Source of the DNA: Anomaloglossus baeobatrachus
Lineage: Eukaryota > Chordata > Amphibia > Anura > Aromobatidae
Direction: 5' to 3'
NCBI RefSeq assembly: GCF_048569485.1
Contig: NC_134357.1
Coordinates: 355,696,709-355,760,708 of the forward strand
Length of the DNA stretch: 64,000 nucleotides
A program made the translations under genes and the position numbers. Below, piece by piece: positions 12,316 through 25,200 of this stretch (positions within the stretch are counted from its first letter, which is position 1; every line of letters starts with the position of its first letter). The notes beneath the pieces are model-generated. The model did not search any database, had not been told where the DNA came from, and saw nothing but the letters and a program-made list of their open reading frames with translations.

Positions 12316-12881
12316 TGCGGGTGTCACATGAGACGAGCTATCGCGCGATGCATCGTCGGGGTCACTGTTTTTGTGACGCACATCCGACATCACTTGCGAC
12401 GTCGTTTCATGTGACACCTCCGAGCGACGCAGAATCGCTCACAAATCGTGAGTTGTGTACTCGTCGCTTATTTTTAAAAAATTATTTTTAATGGCGCCGG
12501 TTGTTCATCGTACCCGGGGCAGTACACATCGCTCCGTGTGACACCCCGGGAACGATGAACACAGCTTACCTCCGTCTCGCGGCTCCCGCCAGCAATGCGG
12601 AAGGAAGGAGGTGGGCGGGATGCTTACGTCCCGCTCATCTCTGCCCCTCCACTTCTATTGGCCGGCCGCTGTGTGACGTCGCTGTGACGCCAAACGTCCC
12701 TCCCCCTTTAGGAGTGGATGTTCGCCGCCCACATAGAGGTCGCTCAGCAGGTAAATACATGTGACGGGGTTTCACGACTTTGTGCGCCACGGGCAACTAA
12801 TTGCCCGTGACGCACAAACGACGGGGGTGGGTACGATCGGTCGTGCAATCGCACGATAGATCGTACCGTGTGAAGCCCGCA
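12316..12881. mobile_element. MITE family A, copy 2 (TSD TAA), nested
   Basis: The ends TGCGGGTGTCACATG and the complement of TGCGGGCTTCACACG are flanked by TAA at 12313-12315 and 12882-12884. The interior has the family-A hairpins, including GTTCATCGTACCCGGGGC against CCCCGGGAACGATGAAC. It is inserted in the TTAA element at 12292. Confidence 0.75.
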
Positions 12882-13156
12882 TAAGTGACTGCAGACTTCT
12901 TTAGGAGCATTCTCCAGTGCTGGGAGCAGGCAGCCATGTGTCCACAAGTATGCGATTGGCATACTTCAGTCCATATTCTGACTACCCTGTATACATTTAA
13001 ATTGAGCGAGGCTGCGCTCATTTAGTTGCCATATGTACACTAATCGCATACGTGTGGGTAGTCGCCCGCTGCTCCCAGCCCTGGAGAATCCTTAAAGCAC
13101 ACAATGTGAGGAATCACAAGTCATCAATGACACAGCAAGACTGCAAACATAGTCTA

Positions 13157-13693
13157 AAGGCTTCTTTACATGCAGCGACATAGCTAGCGATCTCGCTCGT
13201 GAAAGCACCCGCCCTCGTCATTTGTGCGTCACGGGCAAATCGCTGCCCGTGGCGCACAATATCGCTAGTACCTGTCACACGAACTTACCTGCCTAACGAC
13301 GTCGCTGTGGCCGGCGAGCTGCCTCTTTTCTAAGAGGGCGGTTCGTGTGGCGTCACAACGACGTCACACGGCAGGCGTCCAATAGAAGTGGAGGGGTGCA
13401 GAGCAACCGCTGGAAAGTCACGCCCACCTCTTTGCCAGAGGACGCAGGTACGGTGTTGTTCGTCGTTCCTGGGGTGTCACACATAGCGATGTGTGCTGCC
13501 TCAGGAACGCTATCAACGATATTTGGGATTTGAACGACGTGTCAACGATCAACGATTAGGTGAGTATTTTTGATAGTTAGCGGTCACTCATAAGTTACAC
13601 GCAACGACATCGCTAACGAGGCCGGATGTACGTCACGAATTCCGTGACCTCAAAGACATCTCATTAGCGATGTCGTTGCGTGTAAAGCCCCCT
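13157..13693. mobile_element. MITE family A, copy 3, nested
   Basis: The ends AGGCTTCTTTACATGCAGCG and the complement of AGGGGGCTTTACACGCAACG are flanked by TAA/TTA. The internal hairpins match family A. It is nested in the T2-like element just before that element's right end. Confidence 0.7.
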
Positions 13694-13715
13694 TTAGGCA
13701 GGACAACCTCTTTAA

Positions 13716-14967
13716 TTTTAGGAGGACTTAATATCTACTGAATGTGTAAACTCTAGTTATTGGATAAAAAGGACTAGAAGTAATAACAGCATATTGTGAA
13801 GATAATGTTAATAATTTTAATAAATCTTAAGTATTTACATTTTACTGGAAGGAGTTTTATTCATTCCTATGTAAGACGTTCCGTGCACTGCAGAGAAGGT
13901 TCCTGGGGGAACAACATGGAGATTGTGGTTTGCCTTTATATCATGTGCTCTGTAGAGTCAATACTGCCTTCTAGGGTTGCCATCTCACATAGCCGGCACT
14001 GGAAAACTTGTTCTCATTCTGTGACGGGGCTAGCTGCGTAATGTCATGATAACCGCAGGTAACGCTCATATTTCTGAGCTGCTCGTCATTATGTACCTTA
14101 TTAGAGGTCCTCATCCTCATGCTAAGCGTAATACAAAAAGGCTGGATCTATAAAGGTTTGGCTACAACAGTATATAAAGACGCGCTATGTATATGACATT
14201 ACACAGCTGTAGTAAGGTAGTACAGTACATTCTTGGCTGTAACAACAGTACAAAAGATATCTCTCCGGCTGCCAGATTCCACAGATCTGCCACTCACACA
14301 GATGAATATTAAACAATCAATGGGGATAAATCATATCCCAGAATTATCACAAAAATTAAATTATGCATAGAAACGTATGTAATTAGGTGCTTCATCCGCA
14401 GGGTATTGCTATAAACCTCTCGGACAATAGACAGTACACATCCAGACAGGCAGGAATCATTACAGACGCTGAAACGATCAGGAAATGCAGTAGTAATGCT
14501 GTAGAAAAGAGACGTGAGTGATGGCTGGTGTTTATTAAGGCAACGGCTGTTTTAGGAATATTCTGATACTCTGTAGTTACTGATAATCTGTCACTGGACA
14601 CAATCCTAATGCCAGATTACCAAGACACTGTAAAATGGTACTGCTCCTAACAGCCCACCTTCAGTCCTCAGCGCACCCTTACCCTAGCTTTGTAGTGTCT
14701 ACAACACCATTAAGGCAGAGAACTGAACCTCAAGAGATGAGCCGGAAGGCAGAGAGAAGAGGACACTGGTGGGTATGTCTCTTGTCCTATACCTAAAAGC
14801 TACATTTTTCATGCCCCATAGTAACCGCTAATAAACCAGCATCTTGTTACAACCATGCCAGGTTATAGGCATTTTACTGCCACATGTTACAACCATGTAA
14901 ATCAGAGAAAAGTGAAGTCTACTGTGAAAATCCCTGATGTTTCTGTCCGAGGATTTCCTGTAATTCA
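13716..14967 (-). other. PXMP4: PXMP4 3' UTR and downstream DNA
   Basis: This lies downstream of the PXMP4 stop on the minus strand. A minus-strand AATAAA is present at 14536-14531, giving a UTR of about 430 nt. A second candidate lies near 13861-13856. No other gene was found. Confidence 0.45.
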
Positions 14968-15231
14968 CTACTTTGCAGGCTTGGGTTTGTTGTATATCAA
15001 GAAGTCGGAGATATCGTGCCAGATGTTGCTGTCGTCATACAGGTAAGTCATGGAGGACTGTAGAGATGGCTGGAGAGTGTGTCTTTGGTATTCAAAGAGC
15101 CACAGGACAAAACCCCACACTAAGGCGGCAAACCAGGGAAACACGTCCTGTTTGGGTTCTGGGATGTATCCTTTCTCTACTGCCAGTCTGGACAGACCAA
15201 AGAGGACACGAGATAGCAGGTACATATTTAT
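14968..15231 (-). CDS. PXMP4: PXMP4, last coding exon (exon 4)
   Basis: PXMP4 (PMP24) is a small integral peroxisomal membrane protein of the Tim17/Tim22/PMP24 family; its transport role is not settled. The exon follows a CCACCAG acceptor and begins INMYLLSRVLFGLSRLAVEK. It then has the hydrophobic segment FAALVWGFVLWLFEY and ends LQSSMTYLYDDSNIWHDISD before TAG at 14970-14968. The human end is nearly identical. Eighty-seven codons plus stop, in phase with exon 3. Summed over all four exons the protein is 212 aa, the same as human PXMP4. No damage is seen. Confidence 0.96.
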   Translation of the reverse strand: MNMYLLSRVLFGLSRLAVEKGYIPEPKQDVFPWFAALVWGFVLWLFEYQRHTLQPSLQSSMTYLYDDSNIWHDISDFLIYNKPKPAK

Positions 15232-15383
15232 CTGGTGGGAAAACAGAAGCGTTAACACAATACTGACCACCTATTTATTTCATGCACACCTTACATAAAA
15301 GGGGACGTAAAAGAGCTTGAAGTGTCATATTTTAGAATGAAGAGATACACAACTTTGTCATATACACTGATCAGCCACAACTC

Positions 15384-15619
15384 GTGATGAGCAAGCATTA
15401 CCATGGGCGGGTGCTCTGTACTCATAACAAGCAGTTGGTGCTCAGATGGGCATGACTTGTGTATAATGGAAGTCAATGAGGAACTTAAGTATTTTTCCAG
15501 GAACTCTTCTGGAAAAAAGCTCGAGTTCCCCATTGACTTCAATTATACTCGGGTACTCGAACATCAACTGCTCTTTACGAGTACTGAGCACCTGACCATT
15601 ATAGTGCTTGCTCATCACT
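15384..15619. mobile_element. MITE, GATGAG family, copy 1 (PXMP4 intron 3)
   Basis: The inverted ends GTGATGAGCAAGCA and TGCTTGCTCATCAC enclose a palindromic body with matching arms (CAACTGCT / AGCAGTTG; GGAACTTAAGT / CTCGAGTTCC). A second copy is at 29045. Confidence 0.65.
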
Positions 15620-16322
15620 AGTCATAACATGACAATGTCACCGGTCAATGAGTGAGATATATTAGAATTAGATGGCGGGCCATTCTTTAAGTAAATGTGT
15701 TGGAAACAGAAAGTGTTAAGATCTGAGTAAATCTGAAAAGGAACAACGACCAGGGCAATGTATCTCCAAAATGGTCAAAGTGCCCATGATGGCCACAGAC
15801 CACTGCTCAGCATCAGAACTGGACAGTAAAAGAATGGGAGAAGGTGATGCTAGGTCAGCATAGGCCCTCATACACCTTAAAGTAACCAGAACCCACTGGA
15901 TTTTGGTGGGACCGGACAACCATCTGGTGTGTATGAGGTCTCCTGACTCTCCCCCAAAAAAGGAAGTACAATGATTGGAAACTTTACATCTAAACACTAT
16001 ATCACTTAGCTTACAAGAGAAAGGAGCTGCTGTCAGATCATCCTTTTAGTAATTTTCTACACTTGACTCCCATTGATATGACAGGAGTGCTCTACTAAGC
16101 CGAGTGTATAAGTGTCTGGGAGAGACGTATAGCAGCTAGATTGTGTATGGGATCACTGATGTAGTCCTGTTAATTTTTTATTCCCTAAACCTATTTAAAT
16201 ACTATTGTAGGGTCAGTGTATTAATACCCTCATCGATCAGCATTTTCTCTGGTATTCAGTGTTCTGCTCCTCTTCGATGTCACAAAACATCTATTCTAAC
16301 TCACCGGCTTACACTGCACTCT

Positions 16323-16688
16323 ATAGGCCCAATTCATCAAAGCTTTCATGTCACAATTCTAGCGTAAAAACTTTGAAAAGATGCAAAATTCAGGTGCAAT
16401 TCGAATTTGCGCTTAAATTTTGCGACTTTTAGCATTTTCATGTCAGTCTCTACCATCTCCAACAAAATGGGCAGAGCTGGGGCAGGAGTCATGATGAGCA
16501 TACTGTAGGCTAGAAATCTTACTCCAGTACATGACTGGAATAAGATTCTGGCGCAGCGCACAGAGACGCAGGTCGCATGTCAGACGCTCCAGATTCATAA
16601 AGAGGACGAATCAGGATTGACTAACCTCTGAACTCGCCCTCATCAAGACAGGCGTCAATAGTGCCGGCCATGATGAATTGGGCACTAT
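16323..16688. mobile_element. MITE with GGCCCAATTCATCA ends (PXMP4 intron 3)
   Basis: The left end TATAGGCCCAATTCATCA and right end TGATGAATTGGGCACTAT are inverted repeats. The 0.37-kb interior is non-coding. The family recurs in frog genomes from memory; superfamily not assigned. Confidence 0.5.
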
Positions 16689-17004
16689 TAGTCACCCAAA
16701 AGTGGCTTTAACAATGCCAGTCTATACAGCGTCTCTTCCGGCTCACACATGGCGCAGTGTGAACCGAAGTGTCTGTATCACTGGAGGAATGGAACGGCGC
16801 TGCATACTGGAGAAGACTGCGAGCCGGGAGTAGATTTCCACACCGACTGTTTACACAGGTTTAGGGACTAAAATAATGTATGGGAGTTTTTAACTCCTAG
16901 CAAACTCTACAGTAGTTGGCAGATCACTTGTAAAAACAGAACCCAGTGCCCTAACACTGCACCAAAGGTATAATTAATGTTTTTCTACCTGGAAAAAACC
17001 TTAA

Positions 17005-17398
17005 ATGGAATCTGTCAGCGGGTTTTTATTATGTAAGCTGAAGCCAGCATGCTGCAAGGTTTTAAACATAGAACTCAGGGAGCCTGTCTTGTTAAGGTCA
17101 TGTTTGTTTAAGCAGCAGGACTTCTCATTGCTCCGACTACAATGTCAAGGGCACAGCAATCCACCACACTCCGTCCTCGGATTGGCACCTCACTGTCAAT
17201 GTACAATCACTACAGAGAGCCTGGTGTGGGTGGGAAAACTCACTCGGCTCTGCTATATGGCAAAAATCTAAAAATTCTGATTGTGTCAGAACGGTTGCAT
17301 CAATTAATATAAGTGATATATCATTGGAATCAAGATCTCTTTGCCTACATTATGCTACTATCAGATAAGGTAGCAAAAAACCTGCTGACAGACTCCCT
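17005..17398. mobile_element. T2/Kolobok-like MITE, TTAA duplication (PXMP4 intron 3)
   Basis: The ends ATGGAATCTGTCAGCGGGTT and the complement of AGGGAGTCTGTCAGCAGGTT are flanked by TTAA at 17001-17004 and 17399-17402. A related right half lies at about 30780-31000. Confidence 0.75.
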
Positions 17399-17446
17399 TT
17401 AAGGATGTTACATCTGCAAAATTCCTTGTGAAGCCATTATCCTTAC

Positions 17447-17645
17447 CTGGCTGTTGATGTGATTATTCTCTCCAAACACCAGCCAACCCCCTACACAAGC
17501 TGCCAGGAAGGAGTGAAATTGCCATTTGCTTCCATGTATTTTCTCTTGAGCAGCAAGAAGACTCTTATATGTGAAGACGAAATATGCCAGATTCCGAGAA
17601 TGTGTGAATGTCGCTTGAAGGATCGCTTGCAACTTCTCTTTCAGA
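17447..17645 (-). CDS. PXMP4: PXMP4, coding exon 3
   Basis: Acceptor TGTCTTCAG and donor CAG|GTAAGG (17446-17441) bound a 199-nt exon. It reads LKEKLQAILQATFTHSRNLA, then YFVFTYKSLLAAQEKIHG, and ends FGENNHINSQ; human has FGENNNINSQ. It contains a hydrophobic stretch HSFLAACVGGWLVFG. The first base completes the Ser codon split from exon 2, and the exon ends in phase 0. The fit to human is strong across the whole exon. Confidence 0.96.
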
Positions 17646-17822
17646 CTGAAGACACAGGAAGGAAATAATCACTCAATCTCAATATATAAAGACTTCAGAG
17701 AACGAACATATACAAATGACTGTGGGCGCAACTCACTAGCGCAGTACTGAGAGCATACAATGGGAACACTTCCCATACAGTAACATTCATCACCTATACA
17801 CGGGAAAGGTGACAAACCTTTA

Positions 17823-18380
17823 AGCGGGCTTTACACGCTACGATTTCGCTACAGCGATCTCGTTGGGGTCACGAAATTTGTGACGCACACCCGGCCGCTG
17901 TAGCGATATCGTTGTGTGTGACTCCTAGGAGCGATTTTGGATCGTTGCAAAAAACATCCAAAAATCGCTCCTCGTTGACATGGGGGTCCACTCCCAATTA
18001 TCGCTGCTGTCGCTGGGGCGAAGTTGTTCCTCGTCCCTGCGGCAGCACACATCGCTACGTGTGACGCCGCAGGAACGAGGAACATCTCCTACCTGCGTCC
18101 GGCCACAACGCGGAAGGAAGGAGATGGGCGGGATGTTTGTTCCGCTCATCTCCGCCCCTCCGCTTTCATTGGGCGGCCGCTTAGTGACGACGCTGTGACG
18201 CCAAACGGACCTCCCCCTTAGAAAGGAGGCAGTCCGCCGGTCACAGCGACGTCGCAGCGCAGGCAAGTACGTGTGACGAGGGTGCGCGATGGGCAGCGAT
18301 ATGTCCCTCTCGCAAAAACGGTGGGGGCGGGTCTCATGCTAGCGATATTGGGACCGATATCGTAGCGTGTAAAGCCACCC
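17823..18380. mobile_element. MITE family A, copy 4 (TSD TTA), PXMP4 intron 2
   Basis: The ends AGCGGGCTTTACACGCTACG and the complement of GGGTGGCTTTACACGCTACG are flanked by TTA. It has the typical internal hairpins (GTTCCTCGTCCCTGCGGC against GCCGCAGGAACGAGGAAC at about 18025-18083). Confidence 0.75.
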
Positions 18381-19166
18381 TTAATCTCTAGGACCTCTTG
18401 TATGATCAGAATATATTATATAGTGGAAGCTTTCCCTCTTGGACCCCACAATCCTGACAAAAAGTGCCAAAGTCTATATTTATTGTTCATTTGCTCTCTA
18501 AATGCAAAGTTAAGCAACTTTCTAAAAAGATAACAAATTTGACAATTTCCACCTCTTAGTTCTGATGGCTCTCTCTGCTCTCCATTTCCCTTCTCTAAGT
18601 GTTCGGCTAGGGTCAGATGGCAATATAACTCGGACGAGAATCTCATCGAAGTGCATGACCCGGCCGTGGCTCTCCAGACCAGAGTGTGACAGCCTCATGT
18701 ACTTCTATGCAGCTCTCAAGCTCGGGTCAGGAGAGCCGCTGGCCAGTCAGGGCATTTTGATGCGATTGCCGTCCTTGTTATACGAACGTCTGACCCCGAC
18801 TTTAGAGATGGGGGTCACGGGTAATGTTGTACGCAGACTTCATTTCACAGCATGAAGCTGGGAGAAAGTATCTCAGATACAGCAGAAAAACAGCACAGAA
18901 AAGGAGGAAAGCATCACCATGTATAATGAGTGCAGGATAGAAGCTGTGCTAATATATGCGCTAACACAGACATTATATCCAGCCTATATTACTGGGACAG
19001 ACACTCCAACAGGAGAAAAATCTGAAATTTGGAACAAGCTGCAAATTAATGAAGATCGCAGACTGAAATTTAGTGCATTATTATTAACCAAAGGTAATAA
19101 CTAAGAAATGAAAATATTTTTTTTTGACATGTCAAAGTTGGTTTCATCATTTTTATTTTATATATA

Positions 19167-19827
19167 CAGTGGAACCTTGGTTTATGAGAACAATCCGTTC
19201 TGGGAGTGTGCTTGCTAACCAAGTTACTCGTCTAGCAAAGCAAAATTTCCCCTAGGAAATAATGGAAGCTCACACAATTCGTTCCAGAACTTGTGCAATG
19301 TCCCATCCTGGTCCCCTATTGTGCCATTCCACATACAAACACACATTATGCTCACCTTACCTTCCATTCTCTCACCGGCCTCCTGGTTCTTGTAGTCCGC
19401 CGGTGCAGGATGTGTATCGGGTAACCATCGCGACTGATGCCGGTGCTTCCCCTGCCAGCACGCTGACGTCAAAGACAGGAGACGCTTGCCTCATATTGGT
19501 CAGCACGCTGCCTTTGAGAAGCGACTGACAGCGGAAGTTCCTCCATCATCGCGATAGTTACCCGATATACATCCTGTACCGGCGGACTACAAGAACCAGG
19601 AGGCCGGCGAGGGAACGGAAGGTAAGGTGAGCATAATATGTGTGTGTGTGTGCGGACTGCAAGAGCGGGTCAGAGCGCGGTGAAAGTATGGAACCGGAAG
19701 TGTGTGCGGTGAGTATTTGCTCGTACGGCAAAGCTTGCTCGTAAACTGAGTTACAAATTTACAGTAAACTTTGCTCGTATAGCGAAATACTCGCACACCG
19801 GGTTACTCGTAAACCGAGGTTCCACTG
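19167..19827. mobile_element. Tc1/mariner-like MITE, TA duplication (PXMP4 intron 2)
   Basis: The ends CAGTGGAACCTTGGTTTATG and the complement of CAGTGGAACCTCGGTTTACG are flanked by TA (19165-19166 and 19828-19829). The interior holds a second inverted pair (ACCGGCGGACTACAAGAACC and its inverse, about 19385-19400 against 19578-19597). Non-coding. Confidence 0.7.
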
Positions 19828-19829
19828 TA

Positions 19830-20818
19830 ATAGAGATTACAAATTTCTGCCCTTTGATGGCAGTCCTGGTTGCAGTGTGCTGTACAAATCCATCACACTA
19901 ACAATTGAGCCTGTAGAGCACCCTTTGTGCACTATGGAGAGAAAAAGTTGCACCTCTGAGCTGTGTTTTGAGAAATGGGTGGGGGTCTTGGCAGCTATTT
20001 GTAGTATCTATTATGTGTAAAAAATGGTGCAATGATAACCCAAAAGTTTAACTTTCTCCTTTTCACTGTTCACTGCATTGTTCGGTGACCTTGGAAGTGG
20101 ATGTGTCCCCTTTACGCTCAGAATCGGAGCTAATCATTCTTTGGTTGGCGTATCCTTGCAAGTATGGCATGACTATAAAAGACAGGAATACCCATTTAAC
20201 AAAATGCTTAATAGAGTCGGTGCAAATCGATTTGCAGAACCCATCTACCGGCCAAGTCAGTAATCTGTGGCTGCTCGATGGGAGCCCCGAGAACCACCTC
20301 CTACCTTCAGGTGGCCGCCGTCCTGACTAGCCAGCCTGGCACAACGTCATTGCTGCATTGTGACACATATGTGAAGTAGTGCCAAGCCAGAAACAGAAAA
20401 ATGAGCCTCAGCTACAAGACGTAGGAGGGGGCTCTCAGTACTCGGGTCCAGCACTCACAGATTACAGATATGGCTGATAATCCAGGTCCTGTAAATTGAT
20501 TCACACCAATACTTAGAGGAGCTTGCCACTACTTTTTTTTTTATTGATAACATATCCTTAAACTAGGCCATCAGTATCTCATTGGCGGGAGTGTGACATC
20601 CGGCACCCCACGATTGGCTGTTACTAGCGCTGGCCGGATGTTCTTGGATGCTGCCAGAACACAGCAGTTCCATCATTTCTATAGTGGCCGCGGGTGGGTA
20701 TGGCGGATCTGTACTACCCAACTGTAACCACTATAGTTTTTACTTTTATTGATAGCCAAACAGTAGTGGCCTACCTATTTAGCCAATGGAACAAATTAAG
20801 TCATTAAAAAGCCCTTAA
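19830..20818. other. PXMP4 intron 2 DNA with a common frog repeat fragment
   Basis: No gene is seen. About 20560-20650 resembles a dispersed repeat of the form GCCATCAGTATCTCATTGGC followed by CCGGCACCCC. Related fragments are at 32499-32580 and 46846-47075. Confidence 0.4.
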
Positions 20819-22270
20819 GGCTATGTGCGCACTGGGAAATGGAATTTTCTTGAGAAAATTCCGCATGCTCTCAAAGATTACCGCACCCGCGGTAAAAAAC
20901 CGCGGGAAACCGCACCCGAAAACCGCATGCGCGGTTTTACCGCGGTATTGTTCGCGGTATTGCCGCGTGCGGGTTGGGATGTGCTTTATTGCATTCAATG
21001 CAATAAAGCACATTGAAGAGAAGAAAAAAAAAAAGTCATTTAATTCTGAGATAGTAGATAGATAGACAGAAGAATAGATAGAGGGATAGATAGATAGACA
21101 GACAGATAGAGGGATAGATAGATAGATAGATAGATAGAGGACAGATCGCTGCATTTCCCACGGTCGGCAGTGAGTTCACATTACCGGCCGTGGGAAATGA
21201 CCGGTAATTACCTCTGCTGTCTGCTGCTTTCATTCAGCGCTGTGTCTGTGACAGTCGCGGCTGGATGTAAGCAGCGCAGGACCTGTGGATTACGCCGGAG
21301 CGGTGGATTACGCCGGAGCTTTGGTGCGGGAGGGGTTAATAAAATGGTGAACGAGGCTTGTTTGTTTTATTTAAAATAAAGGATTTTTCTGTGTGTGTGT
21401 TTTATTCACTTTACTTACGGGTTGATCATGTCAGCTGTCACATAGACGCTGCCATGATCAAGCCTGGAGTTAATGGCGGTGGTCCCCCACCATCATTAAC
21501 CCCTTGTATTACCTTGCTGCCACTCCTACACGGCAGCAAGAAGAGCCGGGGACACGCCGGTGCTGCCGCATAATGCATGCGACAGTCCCGGGGCAGCTGC
21601 GGCTGATATTCTCTGCTGCGGGAGGTGGAGTGAGGCGGGGGACATTAACCCTGCCCCTCTCCCTCCCCAGCCTGAGAATACCGGGCCGCCGCTGTGTGCT
21701 TACCTCGGCTGGACGGTAAATATGCAGCGGAGCCCACGTTCTTTGTTTTCTATATTTCCGTTTTCTTTCTATGTGTGTTCTATGTGTCTGTGTCTGTGTT
21801 CTATGTGTCTGTGATGTCTATCTGTGTCTGTGATGTGTGTGTGTTTACTCTCTGCACGGCTTCCTCTTCCTGTAATGACATCACTTCCCTGCAAACCGCA
21901 GACAAGCGATGTACATTACAGGAGGTAAACCGCGAAATACCGCAGGGAATAACGCAGGAAAACGCAGTGAACCGCACAGAATTTGCTGCCTGCGTTATTC
22001 CCTGTGGGATTTCATGATTAACATTGGAGTCAATGGAGTGAAATCCCGCAGCGACGTGCGGAAAAGAAGTGACATGCACTTGTTTTTGCTGCGGGATTCC
22101 CGCAGCAAAACATGCAGCTGTCAAATTCCGCCCAGTGCGCACAGGATTTTTTTTCTCCATAGGATTTGCTGGTGATTCACTGCAGAGATGTTATGAACAT
22201 TTTCTGCAGCGAAACATGCAGCAAATCCGCGGAAAATCCGCGGCAAAATCCGGTAAGTGCGCACATAGCC
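20819..22270. mobile_element. 1.45-kb non-autonomous DNA element with GGCTATGTGCGCAC ends
   Basis: The ends GGCTATGTGCGCAC and GTGCGCACATAGCC are inverted. Subterminal sequences are rich in CCGCGG/GCGGT words on both sides (20887-20960 and 22225-22245). The interior carries a GATA/GACA microsatellite (about 21052-21140) and a TGTGTC-rich tract (21770-21842). Flanking bases are TAA on the left and TAT on the right, so the duplication is imperfect. Probably Harbinger-like. Confidence 0.6.
21052..21140. repeat. GATA/GACA microsatellite
   Basis: Irregular tandem AGATAGATAGACAG-type repeats of about 90 bp inside the element at 20819-22270. Confidence 0.85.
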
Positions 22271-22299
22271 TATATGCTGTTTTCTAGATTCAGTTTCAG

Positions 22300-25200
22300 C
22301 TTCTTGTACAGGAAGAAGGGAATTTTGTTTACTTACCGTAAATTCCTTTTCTTCTAGCTCCAATTGGGAGACCCAGACAATTGGGTGTATAGCTATTGCC
22401 TCTGGAGGCCACACAAAGTATTACACTTAAAAGTGTAAGGCCCCTCCCCTTCTGGCTATACACCCCCAGTGGGATCACTGGCTCACCAGTTTTAGTGCCA
22501 AAGCAAGAAGGAGGAAAGCCAATAACTGGTTTAAAGACCAATTCAATCCGAGGAAACATCGGAGAACTGAACCATACCACATGAACAACATGTGTACCCG
22601 AAAAAACAGAAAAACCCAGAGAAAACAGGGCGGGTGCTGGGTCTCCCAATTGGAGCTAGAAGAAAAGGAATTTACGGTAAGTAAACAAAATTCCCTTCTT
22701 CTTTGTCGCTCCATTGGGAGACCCAGACAATTGGGATGTCCAAAAGCAATCCCTGGGTGGGTAAAAGAATACCTCATGATAGGGCCGTCAAACGGCCCTC
22801 TCCTACAGGTGGCCAACCGCCGCCTGAATGACTTATCTACCTAGGCTGGCGTCTGCCGAAGCGTAGGTATGCATCTGATAATGCTTGGTAAAAGTAAGTA
22901 GACTCGACCAGGTGGGCGCCTGACACACCTGCTGAGCCGTAGCCTGGTGCCGTAATGCCCAGGATGCACCCACGGCTCTGGTAGAATGGGCCTTCGGCCT
23001 TGAGAGAACCAGAAGCCCAGTAGAACTGTAGGTTTCAAGAATTGGTTCCTCGATCCCCCGAGCAAGGGTGGATTTGGAAGCTTGCGACTGTTTACGCCGA
23101 CCAGCGACAAGGACAAAGAGTGCATCCGGGTGGCGCAGGAGCGCCATGCGGGAAGTAGAACCTGAGTGCTCTCACCAGAACCAACAGATGCAAATCTTTC
23201 TGAAATTGATGGACTGGACGAGGGACACAAAGAAGGTGAGGTGATATCCTGATTGATATGAAAATGGGATACCACCTTAGGGAGAAATTCCGGAACCGGA
23301 CGCAGAACTACCCTGTCCTGGTGAAGGACCAGGAAGGGAGTTTGTATGAGAGCGTTGCTAGCTCGGAAACTCTCCTAAGAGACGAGACCGTTACTAGAAG
23401 GCCACTTCCCGTGAAAAACGGGAAGGGAGACATCCTTCAAAGGCTCGAAAGGCGGCATCTGGAGAGCAATTAGAACCTTGTTCAGATCTCAGGGCTCTAA
23501 CGGCCGCTTATACGGAGTGCTGAGAAGACAAACTCCCCGTAGGAACGTGCGTACCTGAGGAAGTCGTCGTTTCTGAAAAAATACAGATAGCGCTGAGACT
23601 TGTCCCTAAAGGGAACTGAGCGACAACCCATTTTCCTACCTAGATTGCAGGAAGGAAGGAAACATAGACGATGCAACCGGCCAGGGAGAAACACCCTGCG
23701 CCGAGCACCGAGATAAGAACATCTTCCACGTCCTGTGGTCAATCTTGGCGGACGTTGGTATGCTAGCCTGTCTCATGGTGGCAACCACGTCCTGAGGTAA
23801 TCCTGACGACACTAGGTTCCAGGACTCAATGCCACACCATCCGGTTGAGGGCCGTAGAATTCAAATGGAAGAATGGCCCTTGAGACAGCCAGTCTGATTG
23901 GTCTGGTAGTGCCCCCGGTTAGCCTACCGTGAGGCACCACAGAACTGAGTACCACAACATCCTCGGCCAATTTGTAGCGACGAGGATGGCGCGGCCGCAG
24001 TCGGTCTTGATCTAGCGCAGTACTCTGGGCAACAATGCCAGAGGTGGCACCTAAGGTAGCTGGAACTGCGACCAATGCTGAACTAAGGCGTTTGCCGCCA
24101 GAGCTCGATGATTGTGAAACCGTGCCATGAAGCTGGCACATTATTGTTGTGCCGTGACGCCATTAGATCGACGTCCGGCCTCTGTCAGCGGCGCCAGATC
24201 TCCTGAAACCCGTCCGGGTGAGGAGACCATACTCTTTCGGCCACACCTCAGCGACTTAGGAAGTCAGCTTCCTAGTTTCCACACTTGGGATGTGAATTGT
24301 GGATATGGTGGATGCCGTGTCTTCCACCCACATCAGAACCTGCCGGACTTCCTGGAAGGCTTGCCGGTTGCGCGTTCTTCCTTGGTGGTTGATGTATGCC
24401 ACCGCTGTGGAGCTGTCCGACTGAAGTCGGATATGCTTGCTTTCCAGCCGCTGTTGGAAGGTTTGTAGGGCAAGATACACTGCTCTGTGTTCAAGAACAT
24501 TGATCTGAAGGGTGGACTCTTGCTGAGTCCACGTACCCTGAGCGCTGTAGTGGAGAAAAACTGCTCCCCACCCTGATAGACTCGCGTCTGTCGTAACTAT
24601 CGCCCAGGATGGGGATAGGAAGGACCTTCTTTTTGACCAAGAGGTGAGAAGAAGCCACCACCGTAGAGATTCCTTGGCCGCCTGAGAAAGAACGACGACT
24701 CTGTTGAGGGACGTCGACTCCTCGTCCCATTGGCGGAGAATGTCCCATTGTAGTGGACGCAGTAAAACTGCGCGAAAGGAACTGCCTCCATTGCTACCAT
24801 CTTACGTAGGAAGTGCATGAGGCGTCTCAATGTGTGCGACTGGTTCTTAAAGAAGAGCTTGCAGCCCGTAGTGAATGCTGTTTGTCTAGCGGAAGCTTCA
24901 CTATCGCTGAGAGAGTAAGAAACTCTATGCCTAGATATGTTATCGATAGGGTCGGGGTCGGATCTGACTTTAAAAAGTTGATGATCCACCCAAAACTCTA
25001 GAGAGTCTCCAGCGCAACGTTCGGGCAGTGTTGGCATGTTTCCTAAGAGAGTGCCTTGACAAGTAGATCGTCTAAATACGGGACCACAGAGTGACCCTGA
25101 GAGAGCAGGACTGTGACTACTGCTGCCCTGACCTTGGCGAAGACCAGTTGGACTGTCGCTAGCCGGAAGGTAGAGCTACGAACAGAAGGTGTTCGTCTTC

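Larger units (their letters stand above)
12292..13711. mobile_element. T2/Kolobok-like MITE (TTAA) split by two family-A MITEs
   Basis: The left end TTAAAGGGGTTGTCC (12288-) and right end GGACAACCTCTTTAA (-13715) form the TTAAAGG-type inverted ends of the amphibian T2 family, with TTAA duplications at both edges. The remaining interior (12885-13153) is itself palindromic (TCCAGTGCTGGGAGCAG against CTGCTCCCAGCCCTGGA). Two family-A MITEs (12316-12881 and 13157-13693) sit within it, so this element is older. Confidence 0.7.

Noticed and set aside
21694-22160. Open frames of about 110-120 codons on both strands within 20819-22270
   Set aside because: They arise from microsatellite-like and GC-rich non-autonomous element sequence, with no recognisable domain.
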